From Veillonella denticariosi JCM 15641 (GTDB lineage Bacteria > Bacillota > Negativicutes > Veillonellales > Veillonellaceae): 64,000 nt of DNA. Below the pieces are notes generated by a model. The model made no database searches, had not been told where the DNA came from, and was given only the letters and a program-made list of their open reading frames with translations. Every line of letters begins with the position of its first letter. The stretch's first letter is position 1. Below, one piece after another: positions 1-8,141 of this stretch. The DNA is taken from contig NZ_PPDB01000007.1 in NCBI RefSeq assembly GCF_002959855.1, forward strand, positions 124,001-188,000, written 5' to 3'. A program made the translations under genes and the position numbers.

Positions 1-584
1 TAATCGGTATGGCGGCGGGAAAATTAGCGCCGGAATTACAAAAAAAAGCCGTTATATGGGGCACTGTCGGAGCTATTGCCATGCGGTTGCTGTTCGCCAC
101 GATTTTAGTGGAGGCATTAACCCTGATTCCTCTCATCCATTTAGGGGGCGGACTTGTTCTCTTGTGGATTGCCATCCAATTACTCAAGGGCGGCGATGAA
201 GAGGCTCATATCGATGCGAAGGACTCCTTGCTCGGGGCTGTCTGGACCATCATTGTGGCGGATGCCATGATGAGTATTGACAATGTTATCGGTGTAGTCG
301 GTGCAGCGAAGGGGCATTTGGAATTAGTGATTGTAGGTATGCTGATTACGGTACCTATTATCGTATTCTGTTCCACATTATTCGCCCGTCTTATCAATAA
401 ATTTCCCGCTATTCTGTGGGCCGGAGGTGCCTTGCTCGGATGGGTTGCAGGGGAAATGATCGTAGAGGATCCTCTTTTAATACCATATATTCAAGGTGAA
501 GAACTGCTGGTTAAAATCGGTACCGTATTCTTTGTCCTCATCGTGACCGGCATGATTAAAATTTGGAAGAAGAGAGATTCGTAA
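1..584 (+). CDS. TerC/YjbE family integral membrane protein (5' end outside window)
   Basis: The frame is already open at base 3, before the first ATG at 9, so the true start lies upstream and about 193 codons of the 3' part are seen. The product has several hydrophobic segments and the TerC-type acidic motif DAMMSIDNV in a membrane helix (about 90 residues into the visible part), a pattern family members use for metal binding. TerC/YjbE proteins are linked to export of manganese or other metals, in some cases at the Sec translocon; which metal applies here cannot be told. The stop codon overlaps the next start (TAATG), so it is translationally coupled to rlmD. Confidence 0.85.
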   Translation, partial: IGMAAGKLAPELQKKAVIWGTVGAIAMRLLFATILVEALTLIPLIHLGGGLVLLWIAIQLLKGGDEEAHIDAKDSLLGAVWTIIVADAMMSIDNVIGVVGAAKGHLELVIVGMLITVPIIVFCSTLFARLINKFPAILWAGGALLGWVAGEMIVEDPLLIPYIQGEELLVKIGTVFFVLIVTGMIKIWKKRDS

Positions 585-2071
585 TGAGCGACAGAAATCA
601 TATATCTCGTAAATCTACGAAGTGTGGAAACAAATATAATCAAGGGCAGCGTCAGAAATCGCAGGATATAACAAAACTCTCTAAAAAACAGAAGGCTATT
701 ACATCGGCTCCCGTTAAGGTCGGTGATACTGTACTCGTATCAATTCACGGTATCGGTAGCAGCGGTGAAGGCGTAGGTCGTGTTGAGGACTTTACCGTTT
801 TTGTACCATTTGCTTTGCCGAATGAAACTGTGAAAGTAACTATAACAACGGTGAAAAAGACATATGCTACGGGTAAGCTTTTAGAGGTCATAACCGCAGC
901 GGATAATCGGATTGCGCCGAACTGCGAATTATACGGCGTTTGCGGCGGCTGTCAATTACAGCACATAACCTACGAGGGACAGCTTTCACTAAAAACACAA
1001 AAAGTGAAGGATGTTATTGAACGAATCGGACATCAGAATCCGGATTTTGTAAAACTCGCATTAGGTCCGAAGAACCCGTGGGCTTATCGTAATAAGATGC
1101 AAATGCCTGTGGGAGGCACACGAGAAACGATACGGATGGGTTTCTATGCCATGGGGTCTCATGATATCGTTCACGGCACAAACTGCCCTATACAGATGGA
1201 CGGAAATAATCAGATTGCTCAAGCATGCTATGAAATTGCGGAGGAACTTGGTATAGAACCGTATGACGAACATACGGGTAAGGGGGTATTACGCCATGTC
1301 ATCGGTCGTATCGGTCAATCCGGATATATGGTCATCCTTGTAATGGCAACTGATTATTTGCCGGATCAGGACCAATGGATTGAGAGGCTGACAGAACGGG
1401 TACCATCAGTGGAAACCATCGTTCATAATGTGAACGGAAAGCGGACAAATGTCATATTAGGGCCTACGAATCATGTGCTTTACGGGGACGGTACGATTAC
1501 GGATCACATTAAGGGTTTGCGATTTACCTTGTCACCGCATTCCTTCTTTCAGGTTAATCCGGAACAGACGACGGTATTATACGATCAAGTGTTAATGTAT
1601 GCGAATTTAAAAGGTCATGAGACTGTCATTGATGCCTATTGTGGTACGGGGACTATCTCGTTGTTTCTTGCGCGCGAGGCGAAGCATGTTATCGGCATAG
1701 AGATTGTAGAGCCGGCCATTATCGACGCTCGTGAAAATGCGCGACGCAATGGTTATGAAAATACGGAATTTATCGTCGCTGATGCGGCCGTGGAAATGCC
1801 GAAATTATATAAAGCTGGTGTACGACCGGATGTTATCGTATTCGACCCGATCCGTGCAGGCTGTAAAGAAGAGGTACTTACCTCCGCAGCGGGCATGGAA
1901 CCGAAACGCATCGTTTATGTATCCTGTAATCCTGCTACCATGGCGAGAGACATTGAAATACTTACACATTATGGCTATGAACTGAAAGAAGTGCAGCCGG
2001 TGGACATGTTTCCGATGACGTCACATGTTGAGGTCGTGGCTTTGCTCACTAGGAGTGAAGCGACGCAGTGA
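584..2071 (+). CDS. rlmD: 23S rRNA (uracil-5-)-methyltransferase, RlmD/TrmA family
   Basis: Methylates a uridine of 23S rRNA at C5 using S-adenosylmethionine. In order: a basic N-terminal tail, a TRAM RNA-binding domain (about residues 40-100), the iron-sulfur cysteine cluster ending CGGCQLQH, and a Rossmann methyltransferase domain with SAM motif DAYCGTGTISLF and catalytic-cysteine motif VSCNPATMARD. The motif usually DPPRKG reads DPIRAG here. The ATG at 584 is chosen because it overlaps the upstream stop and has a purine-rich site before it; an in-frame TTG at 563 is possible. Length (495 aa) suits the family. Firmicutes often carry RlmCD-type enzymes with dual targets, so the exact uridine is not certain. 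Confidence 0.9.
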   Translation: MSDRNHISRKSTKCGNKYNQGQRQKSQDITKLSKKQKAITSAPVKVGDTVLVSIHGIGSSGEGVGRVEDFTVFVPFALPNETVKVTITTVKKTYATGKLLEVITAADNRIAPNCELYGVCGGCQLQHITYEGQLSLKTQKVKDVIERIGHQNPDFVKLALGPKNPWAYRNKMQMPVGGTRETIRMGFYAMGSHDIVHGTNCPIQMDGNNQIAQACYEIAEELGIEPYDEHTGKGVLRHVIGRIGQSGYMVILVMATDYLPDQDQWIERLTERVPSVETIVHNVNGKRTNVILGPTNHVLYGDGTITDHIKGLRFTLSPHSFFQVNPEQTTVLYDQVLMYANLKGHETVIDAYCGTGTISLFLAREAKHVIGIEIVEPAIIDARENARRNGYENTEFIVADAAVEMPKLYKAGVRPDVIVFDPIRAGCKEEVLTSAAGMEPKRIVYVSCNPATMARDIEILTHYGYELKEVQPVDMFPMTSHVEVVALLTRSEATQ

Positions 2072-2143
2072 GTATTAGCACTACCTATGTCAGGGATGTC
2101 CAAGGATTCGAACGAAGTGAAGAATGGTTGGAAACAGCCTACG

Positions 2144-2188
2144 GCTGAGGTAGTAGCTTTACTTATAAGGAATCAAGTGAAGCGGTAA
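2144..2188 (+). pseudogene. Remnant of a second rlmD 3' end
   Basis: Fourteen codons plus a stop read AEVVALLIRNQVKR, matching the last 14 residues of the intact rlmD just upstream (VEVVALLTRSEATQ). The match continues past the stop in non-coding DNA: 2094-2109 and 2205-2220 share most of a GGGATGT-CAAG-AT block. The second copy is more AT-rich at third positions than the first, so it looks like the 3' end of an orthologue from a more AT-rich relative rather than a simple tandem duplication. It marks the left edge of an AT-rich block. Confidence 0.7.
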
Positions 2189-2236
2189 GAGTTATCATAA
2201 TCCGGGATGTTCAAGAATCTATGTGAGGTAATCATT

Positions 2237-2644
2237 ATGGCAATTTCTAATATGAAGGTTACTCTTTTATGTCCTGTAGAAATCGTGTGGAATGTGGTCA
2301 CGAATCTAAATGATTTTTCCTGGAGAAGTGATTTAAAAGATGTAAGAATTATAGATGAGCATAACTTTATAGAGATTACCAAGGACGGAATTGAAACTCA
2401 TTTTAAAGTAACAGAATGCGTTACATACCAATCATGGATATTTAAGATGGAAAATAAAAATATTAAAGGCACTTGGGTTGGAAAATTCTATGCAAAGGGT
2501 GATAAAACGATTCTGGACTTTACTGAAAACGTTGTCTCTAAAAAATTAATATTTAAGCCATTTATAAGTCTATACTTGAAACGACAACAAAAAATATATT
2601 TTAGAGATTTAAAAGCGAAACTGAATTGTGAAGTATCTAGTTAA
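2237..2644 (+). CDS. SRPBCC/START-like ligand-binding domain protein
   Basis: A 135-residue protein with the fold signature of polyketide cyclase/START-like (SRPBCC) proteins: N-terminal strand followed by PVEIVWNVVTNLNDFSWRSD, a central DGIETHFKVTE region and a C-terminal helix ending in FRDLKAKL. Members form a deep hydrophobic pocket for small ligands; no ligand can be predicted. The ATG at 2237 is chosen over 2207 because GAGG lies about 8 bases before it. It is visibly AT-rich and stands next to a duplicated rlmD tail, which suggests import. Confidence 0.65.
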   Translation: MAISNMKVTLLCPVEIVWNVVTNLNDFSWRSDLKDVRIIDEHNFIEITKDGIETHFKVTECVTYQSWIFKMENKNIKGTWVGKFYAKGDKTILDFTENVVSKKLIFKPFISLYLKRQQKIYFRDLKAKLNCEVSS

Positions 2645-2665
2645 TAAATAGAACTAGTAAATAGT

Positions 2666-3154
2666 ATGATATTGGATAAACAAGGCGTATACGATTATTT
2701 AAAAGAACATCATATAAATTTTGAAATTACAGATCACGCACCATTATTTAGTATGGACGATAAGCCGAATGTGCAGTTGCCATATCCTGAGTGGGATGCA
2801 AAGAATTTATTTATACGAGATCATAAACGAGAGCATTACTATTTAATTACCGTTCGCGGTTCTAAACGTGTAGATTTAAAACAATTCCGTAAGGACCACA
2901 AGCTTAAAAAGATTTCCTTTGGTTCAGAAGAGGAATTATGGGATATTTTGAAGATTAAACCAGGTCACGTATCTCCATTTTGCTTGCTCCATGATGAGGA
3001 CCGTAAGGTTCATTATTATATTGACGCGGACTACGAGAATAATTTAATCGGCATACATCCGAACCAAAATGATGCGACTGTGTGGCTTCAAGGTAAAGAA
3101 CTAGTTAAACTCATTGAAGAGCATGGTACAATAGTAGAATATATTACTTTGTAA
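2666..3154 (+). CDS. Prolyl-tRNA editing (deacylase) domain protein, ProX/PrdX type
   Basis: A 162-residue stand-alone editing domain of the YbaK/ProRS-INS superfamily. These enzymes hydrolyse mischarged tRNAs such as Ala-tRNA(Pro). The conserved lysine segment KNLFIRD (K46) and the downstream strands ending in HPNQNDATVWL are typical of the ProXp-ala/PrdX branch. The ATG at 2666 follows the previous gene by 21 bp. AT-rich codon use matches the surrounding block. Substrate preference within the superfamily (Ala versus other amino acids) is inferred only from the family pattern. Confidence 0.8.
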   Translation: MILDKQGVYDYLKEHHINFEITDHAPLFSMDDKPNVQLPYPEWDAKNLFIRDHKREHYYLITVRGSKRVDLKQFRKDHKLKKISFGSEEELWDILKIKPGHVSPFCLLHDEDRKVHYYIDADYENNLIGIHPNQNDATVWLQGKELVKLIEEHGTIVEYITL

Positions 3155-3167
3155 TTTAGGAGTATGT

Positions 3168-3935
3168 ATGAATAAAAATTTATTAAAACGTATTGTACTA
3201 ACATCTGCTATTGCCGTATTAGGTGTAAGTACATCTTTTGCAGCTCTTGTTATGGAACGAGATCAATCAGTTGATACAGCACCTAGCGTAAGTATGTATC
3301 GTTTTGAAGTACCTGTAGATCTACAAGGAACTTATAATAGTGCAGGCGTAGCTAATCTGACAGCATCTATGGAAAAAGAGCCTAATACATTGTCCATGAA
3401 TGTGGCGCATGTAAAGGGGAATCCATCGGAGTCTTATGTAGTTGAAATCTATAAAGATTTAGCTGCTATTGAAGCACATCGCAAATCTGATCATTATCAA
3501 GCATTTGTTAATGAAGTAGGCTCTAAATTAACAAATCGTAAGATGTACGATGTACAGTCTGTACTTTTATTTGAAAAGAAAGATGCATTATCCATTGTAA
3601 ATGATGGTAAGGCAGTGGTGACCTTAACTGAGTTTACTGTTGATAGTAATGAAATCGATACGGTACAACGACAATATCAACTCGATATGGAACGTGCCGT
3701 TCGGGATGATGCGGGTTATAAGGCTGGTTATGTGCTTCGTGAAAGACACGCAAAAAATCGCTGGTACGTCATTCAGATCTATAGCGATCAGGAAGCCCTT
3801 ACTAAACACTTGAATAGCCCAGGTTATCGCTTTATGATGAGCCAAATCCAAGGTAGTCTACAAGGGGTTACTACTAAAGTATTAGATGGGGATATCCTTG
3901 TAAATCATGGTGGTCAAGCTTTTGTTAGACCTTAG
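3168..3935 (+). CDS. Exported protein with two ABM-like (dimeric alpha-beta barrel) domains
   Basis: The first 25 or so residues form a signal peptide (KNLLKR, a hydrophobic core, then a TSFAA cleavage region). Two repeats follow, about 45-135 and 150-245, each with a pattern like antibiotic-biosynthesis-monooxygenase (ABM) domains: EPNTLSMNVAHV...YVVEIYKDLAAIEAHRKSDHY in the first, and DAGYKAGYVLRER...WYVIQIYSDQEALTKHLNS in the second. Some cytoplasmic ABM proteins are quinol monooxygenases or haem-degrading enzymes; an exported tandem form is less usual and its role is unknown. It starts 13 bp after the editing gene and is followed by a terminator. Confidence 0.6.
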   Translation: MNKNLLKRIVLTSAIAVLGVSTSFAALVMERDQSVDTAPSVSMYRFEVPVDLQGTYNSAGVANLTASMEKEPNTLSMNVAHVKGNPSESYVVEIYKDLAAIEAHRKSDHYQAFVNEVGSKLTNRKMYDVQSVLLFEKKDALSIVNDGKAVVTLTEFTVDSNEIDTVQRQYQLDMERAVRDDAGYKAGYVLRERHAKNRWYVIQIYSDQEALTKHLNSPGYRFMMSQIQGSLQGVTTKVLDGDILVNHGGQAFVRP

Positions 3936-3965
3936 TCTCTGATAAAATACTAATCAGTAAAGTTA

Positions 3966-3997
3966 CTGCTAGCATATTATGTGCTAGCAGTTTTTTG
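3966..3997 (+). terminator. Intrinsic terminator after the ABM-like gene
   Basis: A perfect 9-bp stem (CTGCTAGCA at 3966-3974 with TGCTAGCAG at 3982-3990) is followed by a run of six T. It separates the preceding genes from the macrodomain gene. Confidence 0.85.
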
Positions 3998-4043
3998 CTA
4001 TATAATAGGTTATAATCTAGTTAATTCTATTTAGGAGTTATAT

Positions 4044-4823
4044 ATGACACAACAAGAACGATTGCGCTATCTTTTAGAGGGATTAGTAGCAGAATATAAA
4101 GAGAAACATAACGAACATATAGATATTCCAGTAAATGAAGAAGAACAATTTTCTCTATTTAGAGCACTATGTAATATTCGTCCTGCAGGAGCCATGCCCG
4201 CTGAGTGGATGAAGGTAGAGGATGAATATTTAAATATATTGGCTCATGAAAAAGGCATCGTTACGATTAATGATATGGAAGAGCGAGAATCTCAAATCTA
4301 TTTGTGGCAAGGTGATATTACTCGATTAGCTGTTGATGCCATTGTTAATGCTGCCAATAATCAATTACTTGGATGCTTTGCGCCTAACCATAAATGTATC
4401 GATAATACTATCCATACCTTTGCGGGTATTGAGCTCCGTATGGAGTGTAATAAAATGATAGAGTATTTAGATATGCCTGAGAAGACCGGTGTAGCTCGTA
4501 TGACTTATGGGTATAATTTACCGGCAAAGCATGTACTTCACACTGTTGGACCTATTATTTATGAAGAGGTAACAGAGAAAGAGCGAAATGAACTAGCCTC
4601 TTGCTATCGCTCCTGCTTAGAGTTGGCTAATGCTTATAACTTACACTCTATTGCATTCTGCTGTATCTCTACCGGTGAATTCAGATTCCCTAATGAAGAG
4701 GCAGCACAAATTGCAGTCGATACTGTGAGAACCTATTTAAAAGAAACTAATAGTAAAATCCAAGTGGTATTTAATGTATTTAAGGATATTGATTATGACA
4801 TCTACGACAAATTATTGGGATAA
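4044..4823 (+). CDS. Zinc-dependent macrodomain protein-ADP-ribose hydrolase (SirTM-linked type)
   Basis: A 259-residue protein with an N-terminal helical extension (1-75) and a macrodomain. The loop GDITRLAVDAIVNAANNQLL is the ADP-ribose-binding start of the fold, and GCFAPNHKCIDNTIH carries the cysteine-histidine-cysteine zinc ligands that mark the SirTM-linked macrodomain class. Members remove ADP-ribose from the lipoyl-carrier protein GcvH-L that is modified by the neighbouring class M sirtuin; this is family knowledge. The stop overlaps the start of a sirtuin gene (ATG at 4795), so the pair was a coupled operon. The hydrolase is intact but its sirtuin partner is frameshifted. Confidence 0.85.
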   Translation: MTQQERLRYLLEGLVAEYKEKHNEHIDIPVNEEEQFSLFRALCNIRPAGAMPAEWMKVEDEYLNILAHEKGIVTINDMEERESQIYLWQGDITRLAVDAIVNAANNQLLGCFAPNHKCIDNTIHTFAGIELRMECNKMIEYLDMPEKTGVARMTYGYNLPAKHVLHTVGPIIYEEVTEKERNELASCYRSCLELANAYNLHSIAFCCISTGEFRFPNEEAAQIAVDTVRTYLKETNSKIQVVFNVFKDIDYDIYDKLLG

Positions 4824-5647
4824 TATAGAACGTGTGAAAGAAGCTATTAATGTTGCTGATGCGGTACTTGTTGGTATTGGGGCAGGTATGTCTACTGCAG
4901 CGGGTTTGACTTATAGTGGGGAACGTTTTCATAAATATTTTGATGACTTTCACAAAAAGTACGGTATCACAGATATGTATTCTGGTGGATTCTATTCATT
5001 TGAAAGCATGGAAGAATATTGGGCGTGGTGGAGCCGTCATATCTACTATAATCGCTATGATATTTCAGCAGGTGAACCTTATATTCGGTTGATGGAGTTG
5101 TTACAAAATAAGAATTACTTTGTGATTACCACTAATGTAGATCATCAAATGCAATTTGCTGGAGTGGATAAAAATAGATTTTATTACATGCAAGGTGATT
5201 TAGGCTTGTGGCAGTGCATTGAGCCATGTCATCAAAAGAGACTTATGATAATGAAGAACAAGTGCGCCGTATGGTGAAGGAACAAAAGGATATGAAAATT
5301 CCTACAGAGTTAATTCACCACTGTCCTAGATGTGGTGAACTAATGACGATGAATTTACGTGTCGACGGTGCCTTTGTGCAAGACGAAGGTTGGTATGTGG
5401 CTCAAAACGATATGCAACTTTTATAGAGAACTATAAAGATAAGAAAATCGTATTGTTAGAGCTTGGTGTAGGATTTAATACGCCGATGATTATAAAATAT
5501 CCATTTATGCGGATGGCAGACGATAATATAGATGTATTATATGTGCCGATTAATATGGAAAAGCAAACTATTCCATTTGAAATTCAGCATAATACAATAG
5601 CATTTAAAGATGATATACAAAAGGTATTGAATGATTTGTTAGTTTAA
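4795..5647 (+). pseudogene. Class M sirtuin (SirTM) ADP-ribosyltransferase, broken by two frameshifts
   Basis: Three reading frames must be joined to obtain one SirTM protein. Frame 1 (from 4795) gives the NAD-binding start GIGAGMSTAAGLTYSGERF, TTNVDHQ and MQGDLG, where ordinary sirtuins have a catalytic histidine; glutamine there is typical of SirTM. Frame 2 (about 5236-5410) gives the zinc cysteines CPRCGE. Frame 3 (about 5411-5647) gives VLLELGVGFNTP and the C-terminus. Each switch lies at a TCAAAA run (near 5232-5237 and 5402-5407), and one extra A at each would restore frame. SirTM proteins ADP-ribosylate lipoylated GcvH-L in oxidative-stress control; no GcvH-L or LplA2 gene is in this window. 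Real decay or homopolymer error are both possible. Confidence 0.85.
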
Positions 5648-5664
5648 GAAGGAGTTAATGTACT

Positions 5665-6162
5665 ATGAACTATAAATATACTTATGAAAGTCCATTAGGA
5701 ACTATGATTATGCTTGGTACATTGACGTACTTAACAGATTTGTTTTTTGTTGATGAAGCTCATGCACCTAGTTATGATGATGCGGAGTATATCGATCAGT
5801 TGACCGGTCCTTTTGAGGTGACTGTTATGTGGCTCAATGATTATTTTAAAGGGCAGAGACCACGCATATACCCGCCGATGCAACTGGAAGGTTCTGCGTT
5901 CAGACGGTCAGTATGGTCTATACTTCAAACGATACCGTATGGTGAAACGACTACATACGGTGCGATTGGAAAACAGATTGCAAAAGCGCAAGGTAAAGAC
6001 AGTATGTCCGCTCAGGCGGTAGGAGGAGCTGTAGGCCATAATCCCATATCCATCATCATTCCATGCCATCGCGTAGTGGGGGCTAACGGACAGATGACGG
6101 GGTATGCAGGAGGCATCGTTCGTAAAGAATATATGCTTCGATTGGAACAAGAGCATAAATGA
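5665..6162 (+). CDS. ogt: Methylated-DNA--protein-cysteine methyltransferase (O6-alkylguanine repair)
   Basis: A 165-residue suicide repair protein that takes the methyl group from O6-methylguanine onto its own cysteine. The active-site motif PCHRVVGANG and the preceding DNA-binding helix segment (YGETTTYGAIGKQIA) are clear, and GYAGG follows. The ATG at 5665 has AAGGAG upstream. The first 40 or so codons are AT-rich like the block to the left, whereas the rest has the composition of the genes to the right, so the gene may be a recombinational mosaic. Confidence 0.92.
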   Translation: MNYKYTYESPLGTMIMLGTLTYLTDLFFVDEAHAPSYDDAEYIDQLTGPFEVTVMWLNDYFKGQRPRIYPPMQLEGSAFRRSVWSILQTIPYGETTTYGAIGKQIAKAQGKDSMSAQAVGGAVGHNPISIIIPCHRVVGANGQMTGYAGGIVRKEYMLRLEQEHK

Positions 6163-6263
6163 TAGATGGGAATCAAAGAATAAATGATTGATGCAGGATT
6201 ACTTTCAGATAAAGTATCTGTTGCGGTGATTGTACCGTGTTGAATTGAATTCTATAGAATCTA

Positions 6264-6292
6264 TTGAAATTACATGCGTATAGTGTTAAGAT
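6264..6292 (+). promoter_or_regulatory. Predicted sigma-70 promoter of ilvE
   Basis: TTGAAA (6264-6269), a 17-base spacer and TAAGAT (6287-6292) lie 38 bases before the ilvE start. The match is reasonable but not consensus. Confidence 0.5.
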
Positions 6293-6329
6293 TATTCATA
6301 TATTCATGAATGTTTTGGAGGTTATGGTT

Positions 6330-7352
6330 ATGAGTAAAAATATCGACTGGGACAATATCGGGTTCGGTTACATGGAAACCGATTACCGTTATTTATCTAC
6401 ATATAAAGATGGTAAATGGGATGAAGGCGGATTGATTACAGATGCCAATGTCGTTTTAAATGAATGTGCCGGTGTATTCCAATATGCGCAAACTGTTTTT
6501 GAAGGTTTGAAAGCATATTATACAAAAGATGGTCATATCGTATGTTTCCGTCCGGACTTGAATGCGGAACGCATGAATAGTTCTGCAGAACGTCTTGTGA
6601 TGCCTACATTGCCTGAAGGCAGATTTGTAGAAGCCGTAAAAAAAGTAGTAGAAGCAAATAAAGATTTCGTACCTCCATATGGTCACGGTGCAAGTCTTTA
6701 TATTCGTCCTTACATGATGGGCACAAATTCCGTTATCGGTGTAAAGCCGGCGGATGAATATCAGTTTCGCGTTTTTACGACACCCGTAGGACCTTATTTT
6801 AAAGGCGGCGCTAAACCGATTAAAATCCGTATCACTGACTTTGACCGTGCAGCTCCACATGGTACCGGTCATATTAAAGCGGGCCTGAACTATGCGATGA
6901 GCTTGTATGCGATTACCGATGCTCACAAAGCGGGTTATGCGGAGAATATGTATCTTGATGCGGCTACGCGCACACATGTAGAGGAAACCGGTGGTGCAAA
7001 CTTTATCTTTATTACAAAGGACGGTACTCTTGTAACGCCTAAATCTGACAGTATTTTGCCGTCCATCACACGTCGATCCTTGATGTATGTGGCTGAACAT
7101 TATCTCGGTATGAAGGTGGAACATCGTCCGGTGCATGTAGATGAGTTGAAAGACTTTGCTGAAATCGGTCTCTGCGGTACTGCAGCGGTTATTTCTCCGG
7201 TAGGTTTGATTCATACTGAAAAGGGTGATATCAACGTCCCTGCCGGTATGGATGATATGGGCCCTGTAACGAAAAAATTATATGATACATTGCTTGGCAT
7301 TCAACATTGTGAAATTGAAGCACCTGAAGGCTGGGTTGTGAAAATCTGTTAA
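6330..7352 (+). CDS. ilvE: Branched-chain amino acid aminotransferase
   Basis: A 340-residue class IV PLP aminotransferase for the last step of valine, leucine and isoleucine synthesis and for their breakdown. Family hallmarks are the early VFEGLKAYYTKDG segment, the lysine-containing GTGHIKAGLNYA region near residue 185, and the EETGGANFIF motif. The ATG at 6330 is preceded by GGAGG at good spacing; an in-frame ATG at 6264 would lack this. A terminator follows, so it is probably transcribed alone. Confidence 0.93.
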   Translation: MSKNIDWDNIGFGYMETDYRYLSTYKDGKWDEGGLITDANVVLNECAGVFQYAQTVFEGLKAYYTKDGHIVCFRPDLNAERMNSSAERLVMPTLPEGRFVEAVKKVVEANKDFVPPYGHGASLYIRPYMMGTNSVIGVKPADEYQFRVFTTPVGPYFKGGAKPIKIRITDFDRAAPHGTGHIKAGLNYAMSLYAITDAHKAGYAENMYLDAATRTHVEETGGANFIFITKDGTLVTPKSDSILPSITRRSLMYVAEHYLGMKVEHRPVHVDELKDFAEIGLCGTAAVISPVGLIHTEKGDINVPAGMDDMGPVTKKLYDTLLGIQHCEIEAPEGWVVKIC

Positions 7353-7445
7353 TAAAAATTCGCTATTTTTTAACGGCTCATAAAAATGGCTTACTAAAAA
7401 GTGAATTAGTACAGAAGAGATTAGTAAATAGCGTGTATATAAAAT

Positions 7446-7478
7446 AACGGCATCTATCGAATGGTAGATGCCGTTTGT
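7446..7478 (+). terminator. Intrinsic terminator after ilvE
   Basis: An 11-bp stem (AACGGCATCTA at 7446-7456 with TAGATGCCGTT at 7465-7475) is followed by a short T-rich stretch. It may also serve the convergent thioesterase gene on the other strand. Confidence 0.7.
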
Positions 7479-7559
7479 TATATTATTCAGTTTTGATTTG
7501 CGTCGTATGGGGATTATAGGACAACGCGTATTATCTTATAATTTTATAACCCTAAAAGC

Positions 7560-7952
7560 TTAATTTGATTTTGTGCGATTGATCACTTTAGCCATGAATT
7601 TATCATTGTTGATGATGAATCGTTCATGCGTACCGCGGCCGATGATACCTATTCCGTCAGATGCTTCGATATCAAATGTGATTTTGCGACCTTCGACTGC
7701 GCTGACGGTAGCTTTTGCCGTAATCGTTGCACCGAGAGGTGACGGTGCTTCGTGAGTGATGGATAGGGAAATCCCCACCGTGCCTTCGCCGGCTTCCAGA
7801 TGTGGCTGCACGGCTGCCTGTGCGGCTTCTTCCATGAGGGCGCACATAGCGGGTGTGGCGAATACTTCTAGGGCGCCGGATTTCATTGTTTTTGCGATGT
7901 TTGATTCTGTAACGACGACAGTGGCTGTCGCTGTTTGACCTGCTGATATCAT
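7560..7952 (-). CDS. Thioesterase, fluoroacetyl-CoA thioesterase (FlK)-like hotdog protein
   Basis: A 130-residue hotdog-fold protein on the minus strand. It has the FlK-type catalytic arrangement: threonine in ATPAM (T33), glutamate in MEEAA (E41 or E42) and histidine in ITHEAP (H67). FlK itself hydrolyses fluoroacetyl-CoA; most homologues act on unknown acyl-CoA esters, so the substrate is not predicted. It is convergent with ilvE and divergent from the TVP38 gene. Confidence 0.8.
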   Translation of the reverse strand: MISAGQTATATVVVTESNIAKTMKSGALEVFATPAMCALMEEAAQAAVQPHLEAGEGTVGISLSITHEAPSPLGATITAKATVSAVEGRKITFDIEASDGIGIIGRGTHERFIINNDKFMAKVINRTKSN

Positions 7953-8106
7953 GGTATACCTTCTTTCGTTGAGAATATTGTTATAATAATTGTATTATAC
8001 ATCTTTAAACAATTTTTATGCTAAATAAATTTTATGTTATTAGTATTATTAGAATTATATTTTTTATGCTACATAACTGGTTATAACTGTTCTATAGAAT
8101 CCGTGA

Positions 8107-8112
8107 TATAAT
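8107..8112 (+). promoter_or_regulatory. Predicted -10 box of the TVP38 gene
   Basis: A perfect TATAAT lies 30 bases before the start codon, with no convincing -35 match at 17-18 bases; the surrounding 190-bp divergent intergenic region is very AT-rich. Confidence 0.4.
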
Positions 8113-8141
8113 GGAACTAGTTTTTATAAAACGAGGTATAT

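Noticed and set aside
5226-5430. Programmed ribosomal frameshifting in the sirtuin gene
   Set aside because: The A4 runs lack a slippery heptamer or a clear downstream structure, and two shifts would be needed; mutation or sequence error is simpler.
6184-6243. Short ORF MIDAGLLSDKVSVAVIVPC upstream of ilvE, rich in Ile/Leu/Val, as a possible attenuator leader peptide
   Set aside because: It has no ribosome-binding site, no terminator or antiterminator follows it, and the predicted ilvE promoter lies downstream of it.
6456-7214. 252-codon open frame on the minus strand inside ilvE
   Set aside because: Antisense shadow of a clear aminotransferase gene; composition of the product is not protein-like and no ribosome-binding site is seen.
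7362-7432. CGCTATTT ... AAATAGCG pairing downstream of ilvE as a second terminator
   Set aside because: Arms are more than 50 bases apart and AT-rich, and a better terminator lies just after it.
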